From assembly GCA_016789025.1 (NCBI GenBank), contig JAEURC010000087.1, forward strand, positions 1-55,806: 55,806 nucleotides of DNA, read 5' to 3'. Below the pieces are notes generated by a model that worked only from the letters and a program-made list of their open reading frames with translations, was not told the DNA's origin and did not search any database. Each line of letters starts with the position of its first letter. Positions within the stretch are counted from its first letter, which is position 1. Below are positions 25,301 through 35,766 of the stretch, in pieces. The position numbers and the translations under genes are program-made. This DNA is from Anaerolineales bacterium. Its GTDB lineage: Bacteria; Chloroflexota; Anaerolineae; Anaerolineales; Villigracilaceae.

Positions 25301-27339
25301 TGGATATTTTGCTCTTCAACCCCGATACGCGGATGGTTAGCCTGGTGTATAGCTTTTGCGACGATGAGTATTACGAGAATGAACCGCCCTGGGAACTGGG
25401 GGAAGGTTTGACATCGAAGATCATCCTTACGCGCCAGCCGTTGTTGCTTCATACCGCCGCTGAAATGGACGAGCAGGGCGCCGCGGCATACGTCACTGCG
25501 CCGGCGGGAGAACGCGACCCCGAATCCTACATGGGCGTGCCGATCCTCGTCGGCGACAAGGTGCTGGGCGTTGTAGATGTGCAGAGTTACCGCCCGGATG
25601 CGTTCACCGAAGATAACGTGCGTTTGCTTTCCACGCTGGCGTCCAACATGGGCGTTGCCATCGAGAACGCGCGCCTCTTCGATGAGGCGCAGGAAGCGCG
25701 CGCCGCCGCCGAGCAAGCCAACGAAGCCAAGAGTTCGTTCCTCGCCACCATGAGCCATGAGATCCGCACCCCGATGAACGCGGTGATCGGCATGAGCGGT
25801 TTGTTGCTCGATACAAAGCTCGATCACGAGCAAAAGGATTATGCCGAAACGATTCGCAATTCTGGCGATGCCCTTCTGACCATCATCAACGACATTCTGG
25901 ATTTCAGCAAGATCGAAGCCGGGCGCATGGATATCGAAAGTCGTCCGTTCGACCTGCGCGAGTGCGTCGAATCCGCGCTGGATCTGGTCTCTGTGCGCGC
26001 CGTGGAAAAGGGGCTCGACATTGCCTATCTCATGGATGACAACACGCCCTCCGCGATCGTTGGCGATGAGACGCGCCTGCGCCAGATCTTGCTCAACCTG
26101 TTCAGCAATGCGGTGAAGTTTACGGAGCAAGGAGAGGTAGTTCTCACGGTGAGCGCAAACAAGGAAACAAGCACACAAGTAGACAGGTATACAAACAGGC
26201 AGGACGATACTCAACGTGTTTTACCTGTTTCCGTGTCTACGTGTGTGCTGAATTTCACTGTCCGCGATACCGGTATCGGGCTTTCCAAAGACGGTATAAG
26301 TCGCTTGTTCCAATCGTTCTCGCAAGCCGATTCTTCGACGACACGAAAATACGGCGGCACGGGGCTGGGTCTTGCCATCAGCAAACGCCTCGCCGAGATG
26401 ATGGGCGGCACGATGTGGGTGGAAAGCGAGGGGGCAGGCAAAGGCTCCACGTTCGCTTTCACCATTCGCGGAGAGGTTGCGGAAATTCCCAAGGATGCCG
26501 AGCGCGAATATAACGGCGCGCAACCTGAATTGCAGGGCAAGCGCGCGCTTATTGTGGACGACAATGAAACGAACAGAAAAATCCTGCATGCGCAAACCTC
26601 CAAGTGGGGAATGATTTCGCGCGAAACCGGGTTTTCAGTTGAAGCCTTGCAATGGCTGCGGGAAGGCGCGGTATTCGATCTAATCATTCTGGACATGCGC
26701 ATGCCCGATGTGGACGGCGTCGAACTGGCGAAGCGCATCCGCCTCACTGGCGCAAAAACTCCCATGGTGTTGTTCAGCTCGCTCGGTCGGCGTGAAGCGG
26801 GGGTGGATGAAAGTCTGTTCGCGGCATACCTGACCAAGCCGATCAAACAATCCCAATTATTCGATACGCTCGTCGGTGTTTTTGTGGATGCCAAACCGCG
26901 CGAGCAAAAGACGATCACCGGGCGCTTCAAACTCGACCTTGATTTTGCCTCGCGCAACCCGTTGAAGATCCTGCTGGCTGAAGACAACGCCGTGAACCAA
27001 AAGCTGGCATTGCGCCTGCTCGAGCAAATGGGCTATCGCGCCGATGTGGCGTCGAACGGGTTAGAAGCAGTAGAGTCTGTGGCGCGCCAGAAGTACGATG
27101 TGATCCTCATGGATGTGCAGATGCCCGAAATGGACGGCTTGGAAGCGACGCGTCAGATCGTGACGAATTGGTCGCACAACCATCCGCGCATCATTGGTTT
27201 GACGGCGAACGCCCTCGAAGGCGACCGCGAGATGTGTCTTGCCGCTGGCATGGCAGATTACATCTCGAAACCCATTCGCGTGGAGGAACTGGTCGCCGCG
27301 TTGGAGAGGGCAGGGGCAGAACACGGAACGCGGACTTGA
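22309..27339 (+). CDS. Six-GAF hybrid histidine kinase with two receiver domains
   Basis: 1676 residues, soluble, with a basic N-terminus. Six GAF-like sensor modules start near residues 57, 241, 417, 594, 780 and 961, joined by near-identical signalling helices ([17 protein letters not shown]). HisKA has phospho-acceptor His1150 in [10 protein letters not shown]. The ATPase domain spans about 1248-1390, with N-box NLFSNAVKF and G-box [13 protein letters not shown]. Receivers REC1 (Asp1462) and REC2 (Asp1602) follow. There is no Hpt domain; the free Hpt gene at 35428 could complete the relay. A palindrome-derived segment of about 27 residues (near 1288-1314) sits inside the ATPase domain. The last residues and stop lie in another palindrome. 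GAGGAG is 7 bases before the ATG. Confidence 0.92.
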   Translation: MARKSPVKKAKKLQRGSKPAKQALKAVGAKRSIKRQTRAAIGAALTIELQLAQREAELAIINSVQAGLAAKMDIQGIYDLVGDKMREIFSEVKGVLIFTYDRQAQLAQVRYGMEGIRAYDLTQIQDKRFFEYFEETKQTLLINQNLTEAAAKYGIYDLDQYGSQETPHTFDAEGSALFVPLLVGSEVKGFFSLQDSKRENAFSDGDVRLLETLANSMSVALENARLFDETQRLLKETESRNAELAIINSVQNGLASELDIDAIIHLIGDEIRTIFSGADVEISLYDSATRMISFPYWWSAKDGMIPEEPLPLGLGLHSKLIESQKPLLLRSPQEISAQGPVMPEGVALRKSFLGMPIISGKNVVGALTLHDAFIENRFTDADMRLLETLANSMSVALENARLFDETQRLLKETEQRAAELATVNTVSNALAGELNLDALIELAGEQIRATFRADIAYVALLDEKNQMVNFPYTFGEDLRALNYGDGITSRIIQTGKPILINEELDRQTRELSGRVIGRRSLSYLGVPIFVGGRSVGVVSVQSATEEGRFSESDQRLLGTIAANIGVALQNARLFDDAQRSNREIIENLEQQTATSEILRVIAESPTDIQPVMEVIANNARWLCDSTLSAVYRTDGQTVYEVAISDVSAEMLEATQEVSGQSYPAHLDWNISLSSRAILSRSVIHIPDLVNSPDLPVITRRYVESKILTSVLFVPMIREGEAIGCIGVGKRDATPFTEKQTALLKTFASQAVIAIENVRLFNELQDRNLKISENLKRQTATSEVLSVIAGSPMDVQPVFDAIIERAVKLCRGNGGYIARVADGMIHFAAGHNQIKPVSAQEILDGFPIKLEGHEEPSTLLNIIKDRITLHVEDLRNDPRVTPKNREDAARWGLGSTLWVPLLKDDKGIGAIVVGRDEVRPFSDDEISLVKTFASQAVIAIENVRLFTETQRLLKETEQRAAELAILNSVGDAMGKTFDLKSVAHIVGEKVRGIFRAEVVDILLFNPDTRMVSLVYSFCDDEYYENEPPWELGEGLTSKIILTRQPLLLHTAAEMDEQGAAAYVTAPAGERDPESYMGVPILVGDKVLGVVDVQSYRPDAFTEDNVRLLSTLASNMGVAIENARLFDEAQEARAAAEQANEAKSSFLATMSHEIRTPMNAVIGMSGLLLDTKLDHEQKDYAETIRNSGDALLTIINDILDFSKIEAGRMDIESRPFDLRECVESALDLVSVRAVEKGLDIAYLMDDNTPSAIVGDETRLRQILLNLFSNAVKFTEQGEVVLTVSANKETSTQVDRYTNRQDDTQRVLPVSVSTCVLNFTVRDTGIGLSKDGISRLFQSFSQADSSTTRKYGGTGLGLAISKRLAEMMGGTMWVESEGAGKGSTFAFTIRGEVAEIPKDAEREYNGAQPELQGKRALIVDDNETNRKILHAQTSKWGMISRETGFSVEALQWLREGAVFDLIILDMRMPDVDGVELAKRIRLTGAKTPMVLFSSLGRREAGVDESLFAAYLTKPIKQSQLFDTLVGVFVDAKPREQKTITGRFKLDLDFASRNPLKILLAEDNAVNQKLALRLLEQMGYRADVASNGLEAVESVARQKYDVILMDVQMPEMDGLEATRQIVTNWSHNHPRIIGLTANALEGDREMCLAAGMADYISKPIRVEELVAALERAGAEHGTRT
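26169..26250. repeat. Palindrome inside the ATPase domain of kinase 1
   Basis: AAGCACACAAGTAGACAGGTA faces a near-complementary right arm around TTCCGTGTCTACGTGTGTGC. The 82-base element is in frame and codes for a Gln/Thr/Arg-rich segment absent from ordinary HATPase domains. A related, more decayed copy is at the same place in kinase 2 (33987-34066). Confidence 0.75.
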
Positions 27340-27346
27340 GTCCGCG
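27329..27346. repeat. Palindrome holding the stop codon of kinase 1
   Basis: CGCGGACT-TG-AGTCCGCG is a perfect palindrome, and the TGA stop is at its centre. The last few residues (HGTRT) are repeat-coded. Confidence 0.7.
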
Positions 27347-27398
27347 CTGGGCATGAACAAAAGCAGGCTGATGAACTTTAAAAATGATCGAGTAATTT

Positions 27399-27460
27399 GT
27401 GTAGGGCGCGCGCCATAGGCGTCTTACGCGCCTGTTGGCGTTAGAGAACGCCAACTACAC
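27399..27460. repeat. Intergenic hairpin repeat GTGTAGG...CTACAC
   Basis: Contains the perfect hairpin GTTGGCGTT-AGAG-AACGCCAAC (27434-27455), a GGCGCGCGCC block and outer GTGTAG/CTACAC ends. It lies between kinase 1 and the membrane protein. No T-tract. Confidence 0.7.
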
Positions 27461-27526
27461 GCGATTACGATATTTATTTGTTAATTTCCATAAGCCTGCG
27501 ATCCGCGAACAAAGAGGAGTAATGCA

Positions 27527-28576
27527 ATGGCAGTAAAAAAATCAAGCAAGACGAAGAAGCCCAGAAAGAGCAAAGAAACTCCACCGGCGCAGGAGCAAGC
27601 CGCGCCCAGCGGCTGGATGGCGCATCCAATTTTTGGAATCGCAAACCCGCGCCCTGAAAAGCGCCGTATGCCCTGGTTCGGCTGGCTGGGCTTGGCGATC
27701 ATGGTCCTCGCTGAGATATTTCTCACACCGGGCGATCATCCACTCGCGCTGGCGTTCACGCCCATTATGTGGAGCGGCTACATCCTGTTCGTGGATGGCT
27801 GGATCTGGCAGCGTCACGGCGATTCGTATTTCATCGAGCGGCGGCGCGAATTCCCCATGCTGTTTTTGATCTCGATCCTGCTATGGTCGATGTTCGAAGT
27901 GATCAACTTCAAAACGAGGACCTGGCATTACGACAATATTCCCTCCGTGGGAATGCGGGAATTCCTCGGCGCGTGGGCATACGGGACGATCATCCCCGCC
28001 TTGTTCCGCACGTGGGATTTTTTCGCCACCTTGAAGATGTTCGAGAAAGCGCCCGCTCATCATGTCAAAGTGACGCCTTTCAAGTTGGCGTTTTCTTTTA
28101 TTTTCGGGGTCGCCTGCATCGGCATCCCGTTGTTGATGTCTGACTATTGGGCAAATTTCCTCATCCCGTGCATCTGGCTGGGATTTATCTTCCTTGTCGA
28201 ACCCATCAATTACCTTCTCAATATTCCGCGCATTTCCATTTTTCGCCAGTTGGAAATGGGGAACTCCAAATCGCTTTGGCAGTTGCTCGTGGCAGGCTTG
28301 TTTTGCGGCGTGATCTGGGAATCGTTTAACGCCGAGGCGGTGCGGGCGGGCGGGTTGGTTTGGATCTACACCCTCAATCAATTCTGGGTCAACCTGGGTT
28401 TTGGGATCTACCCGATCCGGAACGATTCCATGCCGCTGATGGGTTTCGGCGGATATCCTCCATTCATCTGGGAGAATTTTGTCATGTATGAGCTGATCAA
28501 ATATGCCATGCAAGGCAACAAGATGTGGAAGACCCCCGGTCAACCTCATCAAGACGATGGGTTGCCGACGGAGTAA
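27527..28576 (+). CDS. Multi-pass membrane protein of unknown function
   Basis: 349 residues. A Lys/Pro-rich cytoplasmic arm (1-45) is followed by seven or eight hydrophobic helices (starting near 49, 75, 108, 148, 186, 208, 250 and possibly 290). Aromatic loop motifs such as DGWIWQRHGDSYFIERR, NFKTRTWHYDNIP and NFVMYELIKYAMQG look conserved, but I do not recognise the family. GAGGAG is 7 bases before the ATG. It lies between two giant soluble kinases, 56 bases upstream of the second, so it may provide the membrane sensor or be a target of the system; that is inference. Confidence 0.75.
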   Translation: MAVKKSSKTKKPRKSKETPPAQEQAAPSGWMAHPIFGIANPRPEKRRMPWFGWLGLAIMVLAEIFLTPGDHPLALAFTPIMWSGYILFVDGWIWQRHGDSYFIERRREFPMLFLISILLWSMFEVINFKTRTWHYDNIPSVGMREFLGAWAYGTIIPALFRTWDFFATLKMFEKAPAHHVKVTPFKLAFSFIFGVACIGIPLLMSDYWANFLIPCIWLGFIFLVEPINYLLNIPRISIFRQLEMGNSKSLWQLLVAGLFCGVIWESFNAEAVRAGGLVWIYTLNQFWVNLGFGIYPIRNDSMPLMGFGGYPPFIWENFVMYELIKYAMQGNKMWKTPGQPHQDDGLPTE

Positions 28577-28632
28577 AAAGATAAAACATCTTGGATCATG
28601 ACCGTTGAATAACAATGTTCAAAAGGTGATCA

Positions 28633-31600
28633 ATGGACGAGTTCGCTGATTTTGCGATAAAGGAATCTCTCCATGTCAGCCCGCGCACAAGGGTCTATCG
28701 CGCCACGCGCCGTTCCGATGGCAAGCCGGTGGTGTTGAAGACTCTCCATGGCGCAAAGGTCACACCCGAACTTCTTGCGAGGTTCCGGCAGGAATACGAG
28801 ATCAATGCCTTGCTCAACTCTGTTGCCGGTGTGATCGAAGCCCACGGATTCGATACTTCCGGGACCCCAACCATTGTTATGGAAGATATCGAGGGCGGCT
28901 CGTTGAGCCAACTATCCAAACCGCTCCGGGATTTGAACGTTTTTTTCAAGATCGCTATTGCCGTGGCAGATGCGCTTGGGCAGATTCACGCGCGCCAGAT
29001 CATTCATAAAGATATCAACCCATCCAACATCATCTACAACCCGGATACGGGGAACGTAAAGATCATCGACTTCGGGCTTTCCACATTATTACCGCGCGAA
29101 ACGGTTGCGCAAGTCAATGTCAACGTGCTGGAAGGGACCATTGCCTATATTTCGCCGGAACAAACCGGGCGCATCAACCGACCTGTGGATTACCGCACAG
29201 ACCTATATTCTCTTGGCGTCACGTTGTACGAATTGCTGAACGGTGTTCGACCCTTTGAAGAAACAGACCCCCTCTCTCTTGTCCATAGCCATCTGGCAAA
29301 ACAACCCACCCCGTTGAATGCCGTGAACCCTTCGATCCCGGCTCCGGTATCGGACGCGATCATGAAATTGCTGGCAAAGAACGCCGATGACCGGTATCAA
29401 TCCGCGTTTGGGTTGAAGGCTGACCTGATCGAATGTCATCGTCAATGGCAGGCAGGCGGCGCGATTCATGAATTTCCTCTCGGGCAAAGAGACGTATCGG
29501 ATCGTTTTCAGGTTTCGCAAACGTTGCATGGGCGGGAAGATGAATTACAACAACTGTTGACCGCATTCGAAAACGCAAGACTCGGTTCCGCTGAAGTGGT
29601 CTTGATTTCGGGCGAGGCAGGCATGGGTAAAACCAACCTGGTGAATGAACTACAAATACCCATTGCGCGCCGGAATGGCATATTCATTAGCGGCAAATAC
29701 ATTCATTCCACCAACCCCACGCCTTATTCGGGGCTGGTGGACGCCCTCCGCTCGCTCATTCGACAAACCCTCTCTGAAAGCGAGGAAAGCCTGGCTGTCA
29801 CTCGCCAAAAGATCAATGAAGCCATCGGCGTAAACGGGCAGGTAATCATCAACCTGCTACCGGAGGCTGAGCGCATCCTCGGAACACAGCCGCTCTTGCA
29901 ATCCCTTTCTCCCGAAGAGGAACAAAATCGATTCAACCTCACCCTGCAAAATTTTCTTGAATCGTTTTTGAATTCCGAACGCCCGCTGATCTTGTTTTTC
30001 GACGATATCCACTGGGCAGACGTGGCATCCAGTTCCTTCCTTCAACGCTTTGCGGCATCTCCCAACCTGCATCATGTGATGGTCATCGCCTCAATTCGCA
30101 ACAGCGCGATCACATCGGATCACCCATTGCACGGACTCCTTCAAAAATTTATCGACGAAGGCAACACCGTCACTCGAATCGATCTCAACCCTCTGCGCGT
30201 CGATGAAGTGAACCGCCTGCTTGTTCAATCCATTCACCGCCCGTTGGACGAATCGTTGGCGCTTGCCGAAGTGATACAAACCAAGACAGGCGGCAATCCG
30301 TTTTTTATCAATGAGTTCTTGCGAGGCAGTCACAGCGACGGACTGATCCGATTCGATATGGAGCGCGGCGGCTGGGATTGGGACCTTCAAGGCATTCAAG
30401 CGCGGCAACTAACCGACAACGTCCTCGAAGTCATGGCGGAAAAAATCAATGAATTGCCTGATGATACGCGCCACATGTTGGAATTCGCCGCCTGTGTCGG
30501 ATACGAATTCGACCTTTCCACCCTTGCCGCGCTTTCGTATCAACCCCAGCCTGAAACTGCCTCTGCCTTGCGACATTCCCTGCACTCCGGCGTGATCGTC
30601 CCCCTGACTCAAAATTATCTGATTGCCGAACAAGCCGAGACCGAAGCGGAAGTGCGATATGCCTTTGCTCATGCGGGCATCCAGCAGGGGATGTACGAAG
30701 CAATCCCGGAGGCGGAAAGAACGTCCATCCACTGGAGTATTGGGCAACGCCTGCTAAAACGCAGTTCTGAGGCAGAACGTGAACAGGCGGTCTTTGGGCT
30801 GGTGAACCAGCTTAACCTGGGTTCTGGGATGGCTGGCGCCAACGATGAGTATCTGGAATTGATCAGGCTTAATCTGCTGGCAGGGCAAAAGGCGCAATCA
30901 ACCGCCGCTCATGATATTGCCTATCATTACCTGAAGACCGGAGTCGGCTTACTTGAAAAAATCCCAGCCCATTGGCGGGAACAATATTCGCTTGCCTTCA
31001 ATTTACATGTTGCCTGCGCCGAAGCGGCCTATTTGATCGGTGATCTCGACGAAAAAAGCCGTCTCGTTGGCAACTTGCTTGACCACGCCAAGCCCGGACT
31101 CGACCAATCCCGCGCTCACGAGATCGATATGCACGCCTATCTTGCGCACGATGAACGGACCTCAGCCGTGCGCGCCGGGCTTGAAGCATTGCGATGCCTT
31201 GGGGTGATCCTTCCATGGAAGCCCAACACAGTTCAAATCTTATCTGCCTTGCTCAAAGTGCGCCTTCTTCTCGCGCGCAAATCGAAAGCCGATTTGCTTC
31301 AACTCCCCGTGCTGGACGATGAACGGGTCGAGCGGATTTTCTGGATCGTGCGTATTATCTTCTCCCCAGCGTATACGAACATCCCGACACTCCTCCCGTT
31401 GTTGTTCCTCAAAACTGTGGAACTCACCCTGAAGCACGGCAATGGTTCCATCTCCGGGTTTGCCTTTGTCGGGTATGGCTTTTTACTCACAGTGGCGCTG
31501 GGAGATATCAAGGGAGGAAGCGAGTTTGGCGCGATCGGTCTGCAACTTGCCGATGCGCTGGATGTGGAGAAAGAGCGATGCGCCGCAAAAGGGTTGCACG

Positions 31601-34600
31601 CCACCGTGCTTCAATTTTGGACGGAGCCTTTGCGGAACACTCTCAGCCTTCTTATGGATTCGTACCGGGCAAGCCTGAATCTGGTGGGGGATTATGCGCA
31701 AGCCAGCAACAGCGCGCTGATCTACGTCTATCACGCCTATTGGGCGGGCAATAAATTATATGAGCTGGAACAGGAAATGAGCGCTTATAGCGCCAGGATC
31801 AGGCAGATGCGCCAATCGTCGAACCTCAATCACGTTGGGTTTCACCATCAAGTGGTCTTGAACCTCATGGGCAAGTCGGCTGATCCGCGCAAAATTGTCG
31901 GCGCCGCCTATGATGCCGAGAACCAACTGCCCGAACAGGTCGCAAAGAACAATCGAAGCATCGTCATGAACATTTACATGTATACGATGTATCTGAATTT
32001 TCTGTTTGGAGATCATCGATCTGCGCTTGGAAATTCAGCCTCTTGCAAGGAGTACCTGGACGGCGGCGCGGGCGCGTATACATCGTTCATGTATCCGTTT
32101 ATTGACTCTCTAGTGCGGCTTGCCTTGTGGAATGACGCTTCATCCGCTGAAAAGGCAAACTGGTTCAAGATCATTGCCGCGAATCAAAAGAACTCTAAAA
32201 AGTGGGCGACATTTGCCCCCGAAAATCACCAGCATAAATATTTGTTAGTGGAGGCGGAATTGGCGCGCGCGCGCGGCGAAACCGGCCGGGCGCGCGAACT
32301 GTACGATGAGTCCATTGCGCTGGCGAGGCAGAATTTATTTTTGAACGAGGAAGCGCTAGCGTGCGAGTTGGCGGGCAAGTTCCATCTTGAGCGCGGTTTG
32401 CGGGAACTGGCTGGTTATTACCTCGGTCAGGCGCATCGCGCATATCACGAGTGGGGCGCCTTTGCCATAGTGAACCGCCTCGAAGAAGCGTATCCGCAAT
32501 TTTTTACGAAAACAGAACCCGGCATTACGCGCTCGTCCTCGGTGATTACCTCATCCACAAATACCGATGGCGCGACTGCCATTGATTTTGCCAGTCTGAT
32601 GAAGGCAACGCAGGCGCTTTCCAGCGAGATCGTGCTGGAAAAATTGCTCGCTTCCCTGCTGGAAGCCGCGATTGAAAACGCCGGGGCAGAGAAAGGCTGG
32701 CTATTGCAAGAACAAGCGCCAATGTGGATGATCGAAGCGCAAGGAGTGAAAGGCAACGTCCGCGTGCTAACCGAGTCGCCTGCGTTTCCTCAAGATTTGC
32801 CCGCTTCCATCCTCAGCTATGTTGCCCGCACGCAAGAAACCGTTGTGCTCGATGATGCCGCGCAGAGCGGACAATTCGCGCGCGACCCTTACATCATCGC
32901 GAATCAACCAAAGTCGATCTTGTGCGTGCCGATGTTGAATCAGGGAAAATTATCGGGTCTGCTTTATCTTGAAAATAATCTGACGACGAACGCGTTCACC
33001 CCGGAACGCCTGGAGGTTCTCCGCGTGCTTGCCTCGCAAGCCGCGATCTCGTTCGATAACGCGCGGTTGTACGCCGGCCTCAGGCAGAATGAGGAGAAGT
33101 ACCGCACCCTATTCGAGAACTCGCGCGACGCTATTTTTGTCATCACAGTTGGCGCCGAAATTGTGGATGTGAATCAGGCGACGCTCGATCTGTTCGGGTA
33201 TACGCGCGACGAATTGCTGAAACTTGGGATGGCAGATATCGGCGTGACCGGGGAGCAGTTTGCCGGGTTTCAAAACCTGATCGACCGGCAGGGCTCGGTG
33301 CGCGACTTTGAGGTAAACCTGACGCGCAAAGACGGTATCGTGATGGAATGCCTGCTTACCGCCACACTGCGCCGCGATGATGATGGCGCGCCTATCTCAT
33401 ATCAAGGCATTTTGCGCGACATCACCGAGCGAAAACACGCGGCGCGAATGCTTGAAGAATACAGTCACAACCTCGAGCAAATGGTGGAAGACCGCACGGT
33501 TGAAGCGGATCGCGCCCGCCAGGAAGCCGAAGCCGCCAACGCGGCGAAATCCATTTTCCTCGCCAGCATGAGCCACGAGATCCGCACGCCGATGAACGGC
33601 ATCATCGGCATGACCGGGCTGTTACTAGGCACCGACCTCACCAACCAGCAACGCGACTTTGCCGATGTGATTCGCGCCAGCGGCGAAACCCTGCTGACCA
33701 TCATCAATGACATCCTCGATTTCAGCAAGATCGAATCGGGCAAAATGGAACTCGAGAGCCAACCGTTCAACCTGCGCGAATGTATCGACAGCGCGCTCGA
33801 TCTCGTGGTTACCCGCGCGGCGGAACATCACCTCGACCTTGCCTGCATCATCGAAGACGATGTGCCGCAAGCGGTCTTTGGCGACGTGACACGCCTGCGA
33901 CAAGTATTGTTAAACTTGCTGAGCAATGCGGTGAAGTTTACCGAGAGCGGGGAAGTAGTGGTGACTGTGAAGCTGGACAAAGAGTCAAGCGCGCCAGTAG
34001 ACAGGCGCGCAAGTAGCGAGAGCCACGCAGAACAAGTATCGCCGGTTTCTGTGTCTACGAGCGAGCTCCAATTCGCCGTCCGCGATACAGGCATCGGCAT
34101 TCCCAAAGATCGCATGAACCGTCTGTTCGAATCGTTCACGCAGGTGGATGCATCGACCACGCGCAAGTATGGCGGCACCGGGTTGGGGTTGGCGATCAGC
34201 CAGCGGTTGGTCGAATTGATGGGCGGGAGCGTGTGGGTCGAGAGTGAAGGTATCCCCGGCAAAGGCGCCACCTTTTACTTCACTGTCCATGCCGAACCGG
34301 CTGAGGTGATCCCCAGCGCGGCAAGCCCGCGCGAAGATCGGCATCTTCTGGAGGGGAAACGCGCGCTCATTGTGGACGATAACCTCACGAACCGGCGCAT
34401 CCTCAAATTGCAGTTTGAAAAATGGGGCATGTTCGCGCAAGACGCCGAATTCCCGCGCGACGCGCTTGCCATCCTCGAACGCGGCGAATCGTTCGACCTG
34501 ATCGTGCTGGACATGTTCATGCCCGAGATGGACGGCGCCATGCTCGCCCGTGAAATCCGCAAACGCAACGCTTCCATTCCGCTGCTTCTTTTTTCATCGA

Positions 34601-35142
34601 TGGCGCAAAGTGAATTGGGGGAATACAGGACTTTGTTCAACGCCTTCCTCGCCAAACCGATCAAACCTTCGCTTCTTTTCGACGTGATGGCTGGTCTCTT
34701 TGACCCCAGCCGACTCGCCCCCGTCAGCGCCCCCAAAACCTCCGCCTTCGACGCGGAGATGGCGTCCCGGCATCCGTTGCGCATCCTCATTGCGGAGGAT
34801 AATGCCGTCAATCAAAAACTCGCCATCCGCATGTTGGAGCAGATGGGCTATCGCGCCGACCTCGCCTCGAACGGACTCGAAGCCATCGAATCGATAACGC
34901 GCCAGCCCTACGACGTGATTCTCATGGATGTGCAAATGCCCGAAATGGACGGACTCGACGCCACGCGAAAGATCCGCGCAATGCAAACGGTTGTTCAACC
35001 TCGCATCGTTGCCATGACCGCCAATGCCATGCAAGGCGATCGTGAATTGTGCCTCGCCGCCGGCATGGACGATTACATCTCCAAGCCGATCCGCGCGAAC
35101 GAACTTGTTGAGTCGTTGATGAGGGCGGGAAGAGACACATAG
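28633..35142 (+). CDS. Ser/Thr kinase-ATPase-GAF-PAS-hybrid histidine kinase with two receivers
   Basis: 2169 residues. Protein kinase domain 1-275: Lys36 in PVVLKTLHG, catalytic Asp127 in HKDINPSN, metal Asp146 in IIDFGLS; the Gly loop is poor. AAA/STAND-type ATPase from about 300: Walker A GEAGMGKT with Lys333, Walker B LILFFDDIHWAD. A long helical, probably TPR-like region covers 700-1290. Then GAF (about 1316-1483), PAS (1485-1603), HisKA with His1648, the ATPase domain, REC1 (Asp1960) and REC2 (Asp2099). This architecture resembles large cyanobacterial two-component/Ser-Thr kinases. The HisKA-to-REC2 half is closely related to kinase 1, including a shared insertion. AAGGTGAT precedes the ATG. 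Confidence 0.92.
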   Translation: MDEFADFAIKESLHVSPRTRVYRATRRSDGKPVVLKTLHGAKVTPELLARFRQEYEINALLNSVAGVIEAHGFDTSGTPTIVMEDIEGGSLSQLSKPLRDLNVFFKIAIAVADALGQIHARQIIHKDINPSNIIYNPDTGNVKIIDFGLSTLLPRETVAQVNVNVLEGTIAYISPEQTGRINRPVDYRTDLYSLGVTLYELLNGVRPFEETDPLSLVHSHLAKQPTPLNAVNPSIPAPVSDAIMKLLAKNADDRYQSAFGLKADLIECHRQWQAGGAIHEFPLGQRDVSDRFQVSQTLHGREDELQQLLTAFENARLGSAEVVLISGEAGMGKTNLVNELQIPIARRNGIFISGKYIHSTNPTPYSGLVDALRSLIRQTLSESEESLAVTRQKINEAIGVNGQVIINLLPEAERILGTQPLLQSLSPEEEQNRFNLTLQNFLESFLNSERPLILFFDDIHWADVASSSFLQRFAASPNLHHVMVIASIRNSAITSDHPLHGLLQKFIDEGNTVTRIDLNPLRVDEVNRLLVQSIHRPLDESLALAEVIQTKTGGNPFFINEFLRGSHSDGLIRFDMERGGWDWDLQGIQARQLTDNVLEVMAEKINELPDDTRHMLEFAACVGYEFDLSTLAALSYQPQPETASALRHSLHSGVIVPLTQNYLIAEQAETEAEVRYAFAHAGIQQGMYEAIPEAERTSIHWSIGQRLLKRSSEAEREQAVFGLVNQLNLGSGMAGANDEYLELIRLNLLAGQKAQSTAAHDIAYHYLKTGVGLLEKIPAHWREQYSLAFNLHVACAEAAYLIGDLDEKSRLVGNLLDHAKPGLDQSRAHEIDMHAYLAHDERTSAVRAGLEALRCLGVILPWKPNTVQILSALLKVRLLLARKSKADLLQLPVLDDERVERIFWIVRIIFSPAYTNIPTLLPLLFLKTVELTLKHGNGSISGFAFVGYGFLLTVALGDIKGGSEFGAIGLQLADALDVEKERCAAKGLHATVLQFWTEPLRNTLSLLMDSYRASLNLVGDYAQASNSALIYVYHAYWAGNKLYELEQEMSAYSARIRQMRQSSNLNHVGFHHQVVLNLMGKSADPRKIVGAAYDAENQLPEQVAKNNRSIVMNIYMYTMYLNFLFGDHRSALGNSASCKEYLDGGAGAYTSFMYPFIDSLVRLALWNDASSAEKANWFKIIAANQKNSKKWATFAPENHQHKYLLVEAELARARGETGRARELYDESIALARQNLFLNEEALACELAGKFHLERGLRELAGYYLGQAHRAYHEWGAFAIVNRLEEAYPQFFTKTEPGITRSSSVITSSTNTDGATAIDFASLMKATQALSSEIVLEKLLASLLEAAIENAGAEKGWLLQEQAPMWMIEAQGVKGNVRVLTESPAFPQDLPASILSYVARTQETVVLDDAAQSGQFARDPYIIANQPKSILCVPMLNQGKLSGLLYLENNLTTNAFTPERLEVLRVLASQAAISFDNARLYAGLRQNEEKYRTLFENSRDAIFVITVGAEIVDVNQATLDLFGYTRDELLKLGMADIGVTGEQFAGFQNLIDRQGSVRDFEVNLTRKDGIVMECLLTATLRRDDDGAPISYQGILRDITERKHAARMLEEYSHNLEQMVEDRTVEADRARQEAEAANAAKSIFLASMSHEIRTPMNGIIGMTGLLLGTDLTNQQRDFADVIRASGETLLTIINDILDFSKIESGKMELESQPFNLRECIDSALDLVVTRAAEHHLDLACIIEDDVPQAVFGDVTRLRQVLLNLLSNAVKFTESGEVVVTVKLDKESSAPVDRRASSESHAEQVSPVSVSTSELQFAVRDTGIGIPKDRMNRLFESFTQVDASTTRKYGGTGLGLAISQRLVELMGGSVWVESEGIPGKGATFYFTVHAEPAEVIPSAASPREDRHLLEGKRALIVDDNLTNRRILKLQFEKWGMFAQDAEFPRDALAILERGESFDLIVLDMFMPEMDGAMLAREIRKRNASIPLLLFSSMAQSELGEYRTLFNAFLAKPIKPSLLFDVMAGLFDPSRLAPVSAPKTSAFDAEMASRHPLRILIAEDNAVNQKLAIRMLEQMGYRADLASNGLEAIESITRQPYDVILMDVQMPEMDGLDATRKIRAMQTVVQPRIVAMTANAMQGDRELCLAAGMDDYISKPIRANELVESLMRAGRDT
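33987..34066. repeat. Decayed palindrome inside the ATPase domain of kinase 2
   Basis: CCAGTAGACAGGCG on the left and GGTTTCTGTGTCTACGAGC on the right are imperfect inverted copies. They lie in frame at the same domain position as 26169-26250, which suggests the insertion is older than the duplication. Confidence 0.6.
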
Positions 35143-35214
35143 ATGTGGAGACACGGAAAAAGATACCTGGCGGCGCGTAAATATGGGACTGGGTGAATAT
35201 AGGCTCTCTGGAAA

Positions 35215-35336
35215 TTGCCGTGATAAAAACCTTTGAACACGGATTTCACGGACAGACACGGGCAAAGCACGGATTTTTGAATTCTTTCTGTGAGATTCCG
35301 TGAAATCCGCGCTATCCGTGTACTGAATCACGGCAA
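35215..35336. repeat. Long inverted repeat between kinase 2 and the Hpt gene
   Basis: TTGCCGTGAT...ATCACGGCAA ends enclose AACACGGATTTCACGGA and TCCGTGAAATCCGCG arms. Outside it, CATAGATGTGGAGACACGG (from 35140) and CTTGTGTATGTGTAGAC (to 35404) look like the two halves of an older palindrome that this one split. Confidence 0.75.
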
Positions 35337-35427
35337 GTCCTAAAGACCCTGAATATATTCCTTCCCGTGAACCTGTTTCCTTGTATACTTGTGTATGTGT
35401 AGACGCCCTTACTAAAGGAAACTAACC

Positions 35428-35766
35428 ATGCCTGTCATTGACCGCACAACCTTCAACGAACTCAAGCAAATCTCCGGCGCGGAATTCATCAACGAATTGA
35501 TCGACACGTTTCTGGACGATGCGCCACGCTTGTACGCGGAATTGAAATCTGGGCTGGCAGAGGGGAATGCCGATTCGTTCCGTCGCGCGGCGCACTCGTT
35601 GAAGTCTAATGCGGCGACGTTCGGCGCGGGTCGCCTGGCGGAGTTGGCGAAAGATCTGGAGGGGATCGGGCGGGAGAATCGGCTGGGGGATACGGGAGAC
35701 AGGCTGAACGTCCTGAATGAAGCGCTGGTATCCGCTTGCGATGAACTGCGAGGGTTAAAGTCATGA
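35428..35766 (+). CDS. Stand-alone Hpt phosphotransfer protein
   Basis: 112-residue four-helix Hpt domain with phospho-acceptor His56 in AAHSLKSNAATFGA. Hpt proteins shuttle phosphate from a hybrid kinase's receiver to the receiver of a response regulator. Neither giant kinase carries an Hpt, and the next gene encodes a receiver-cyclase, so this protein probably links them. AAAGGA lies 8 bases before the ATG. Its stop overlaps the next start (ATGA), so the two are co-translated. Confidence 0.92.
   Translation: MPVIDRTTFNELKQISGAEFINELIDTFLDDAPRLYAELKSGLAEGNADSFRRAAHSLKSNAATFGAGRLAELAKDLEGIGRENRLGDTGDRLNVLNEALVSACDELRGLKS

Noticed and set aside
24817..26214. 465-codon open frame antisense to kinase 1
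   Set aside because: It mirrors the GAF and HisKA coding region, is rich in His/Arg/Gln as antisense frames are here, lacks a ribosome site and resembles no protein.
26211..26987. 258-codon frame antisense to the kinase 1 ATPase domain
   Set aside because: Shadow of the HATPase and REC coding sequence; a similar shadow exists at the matching place in kinase 2.
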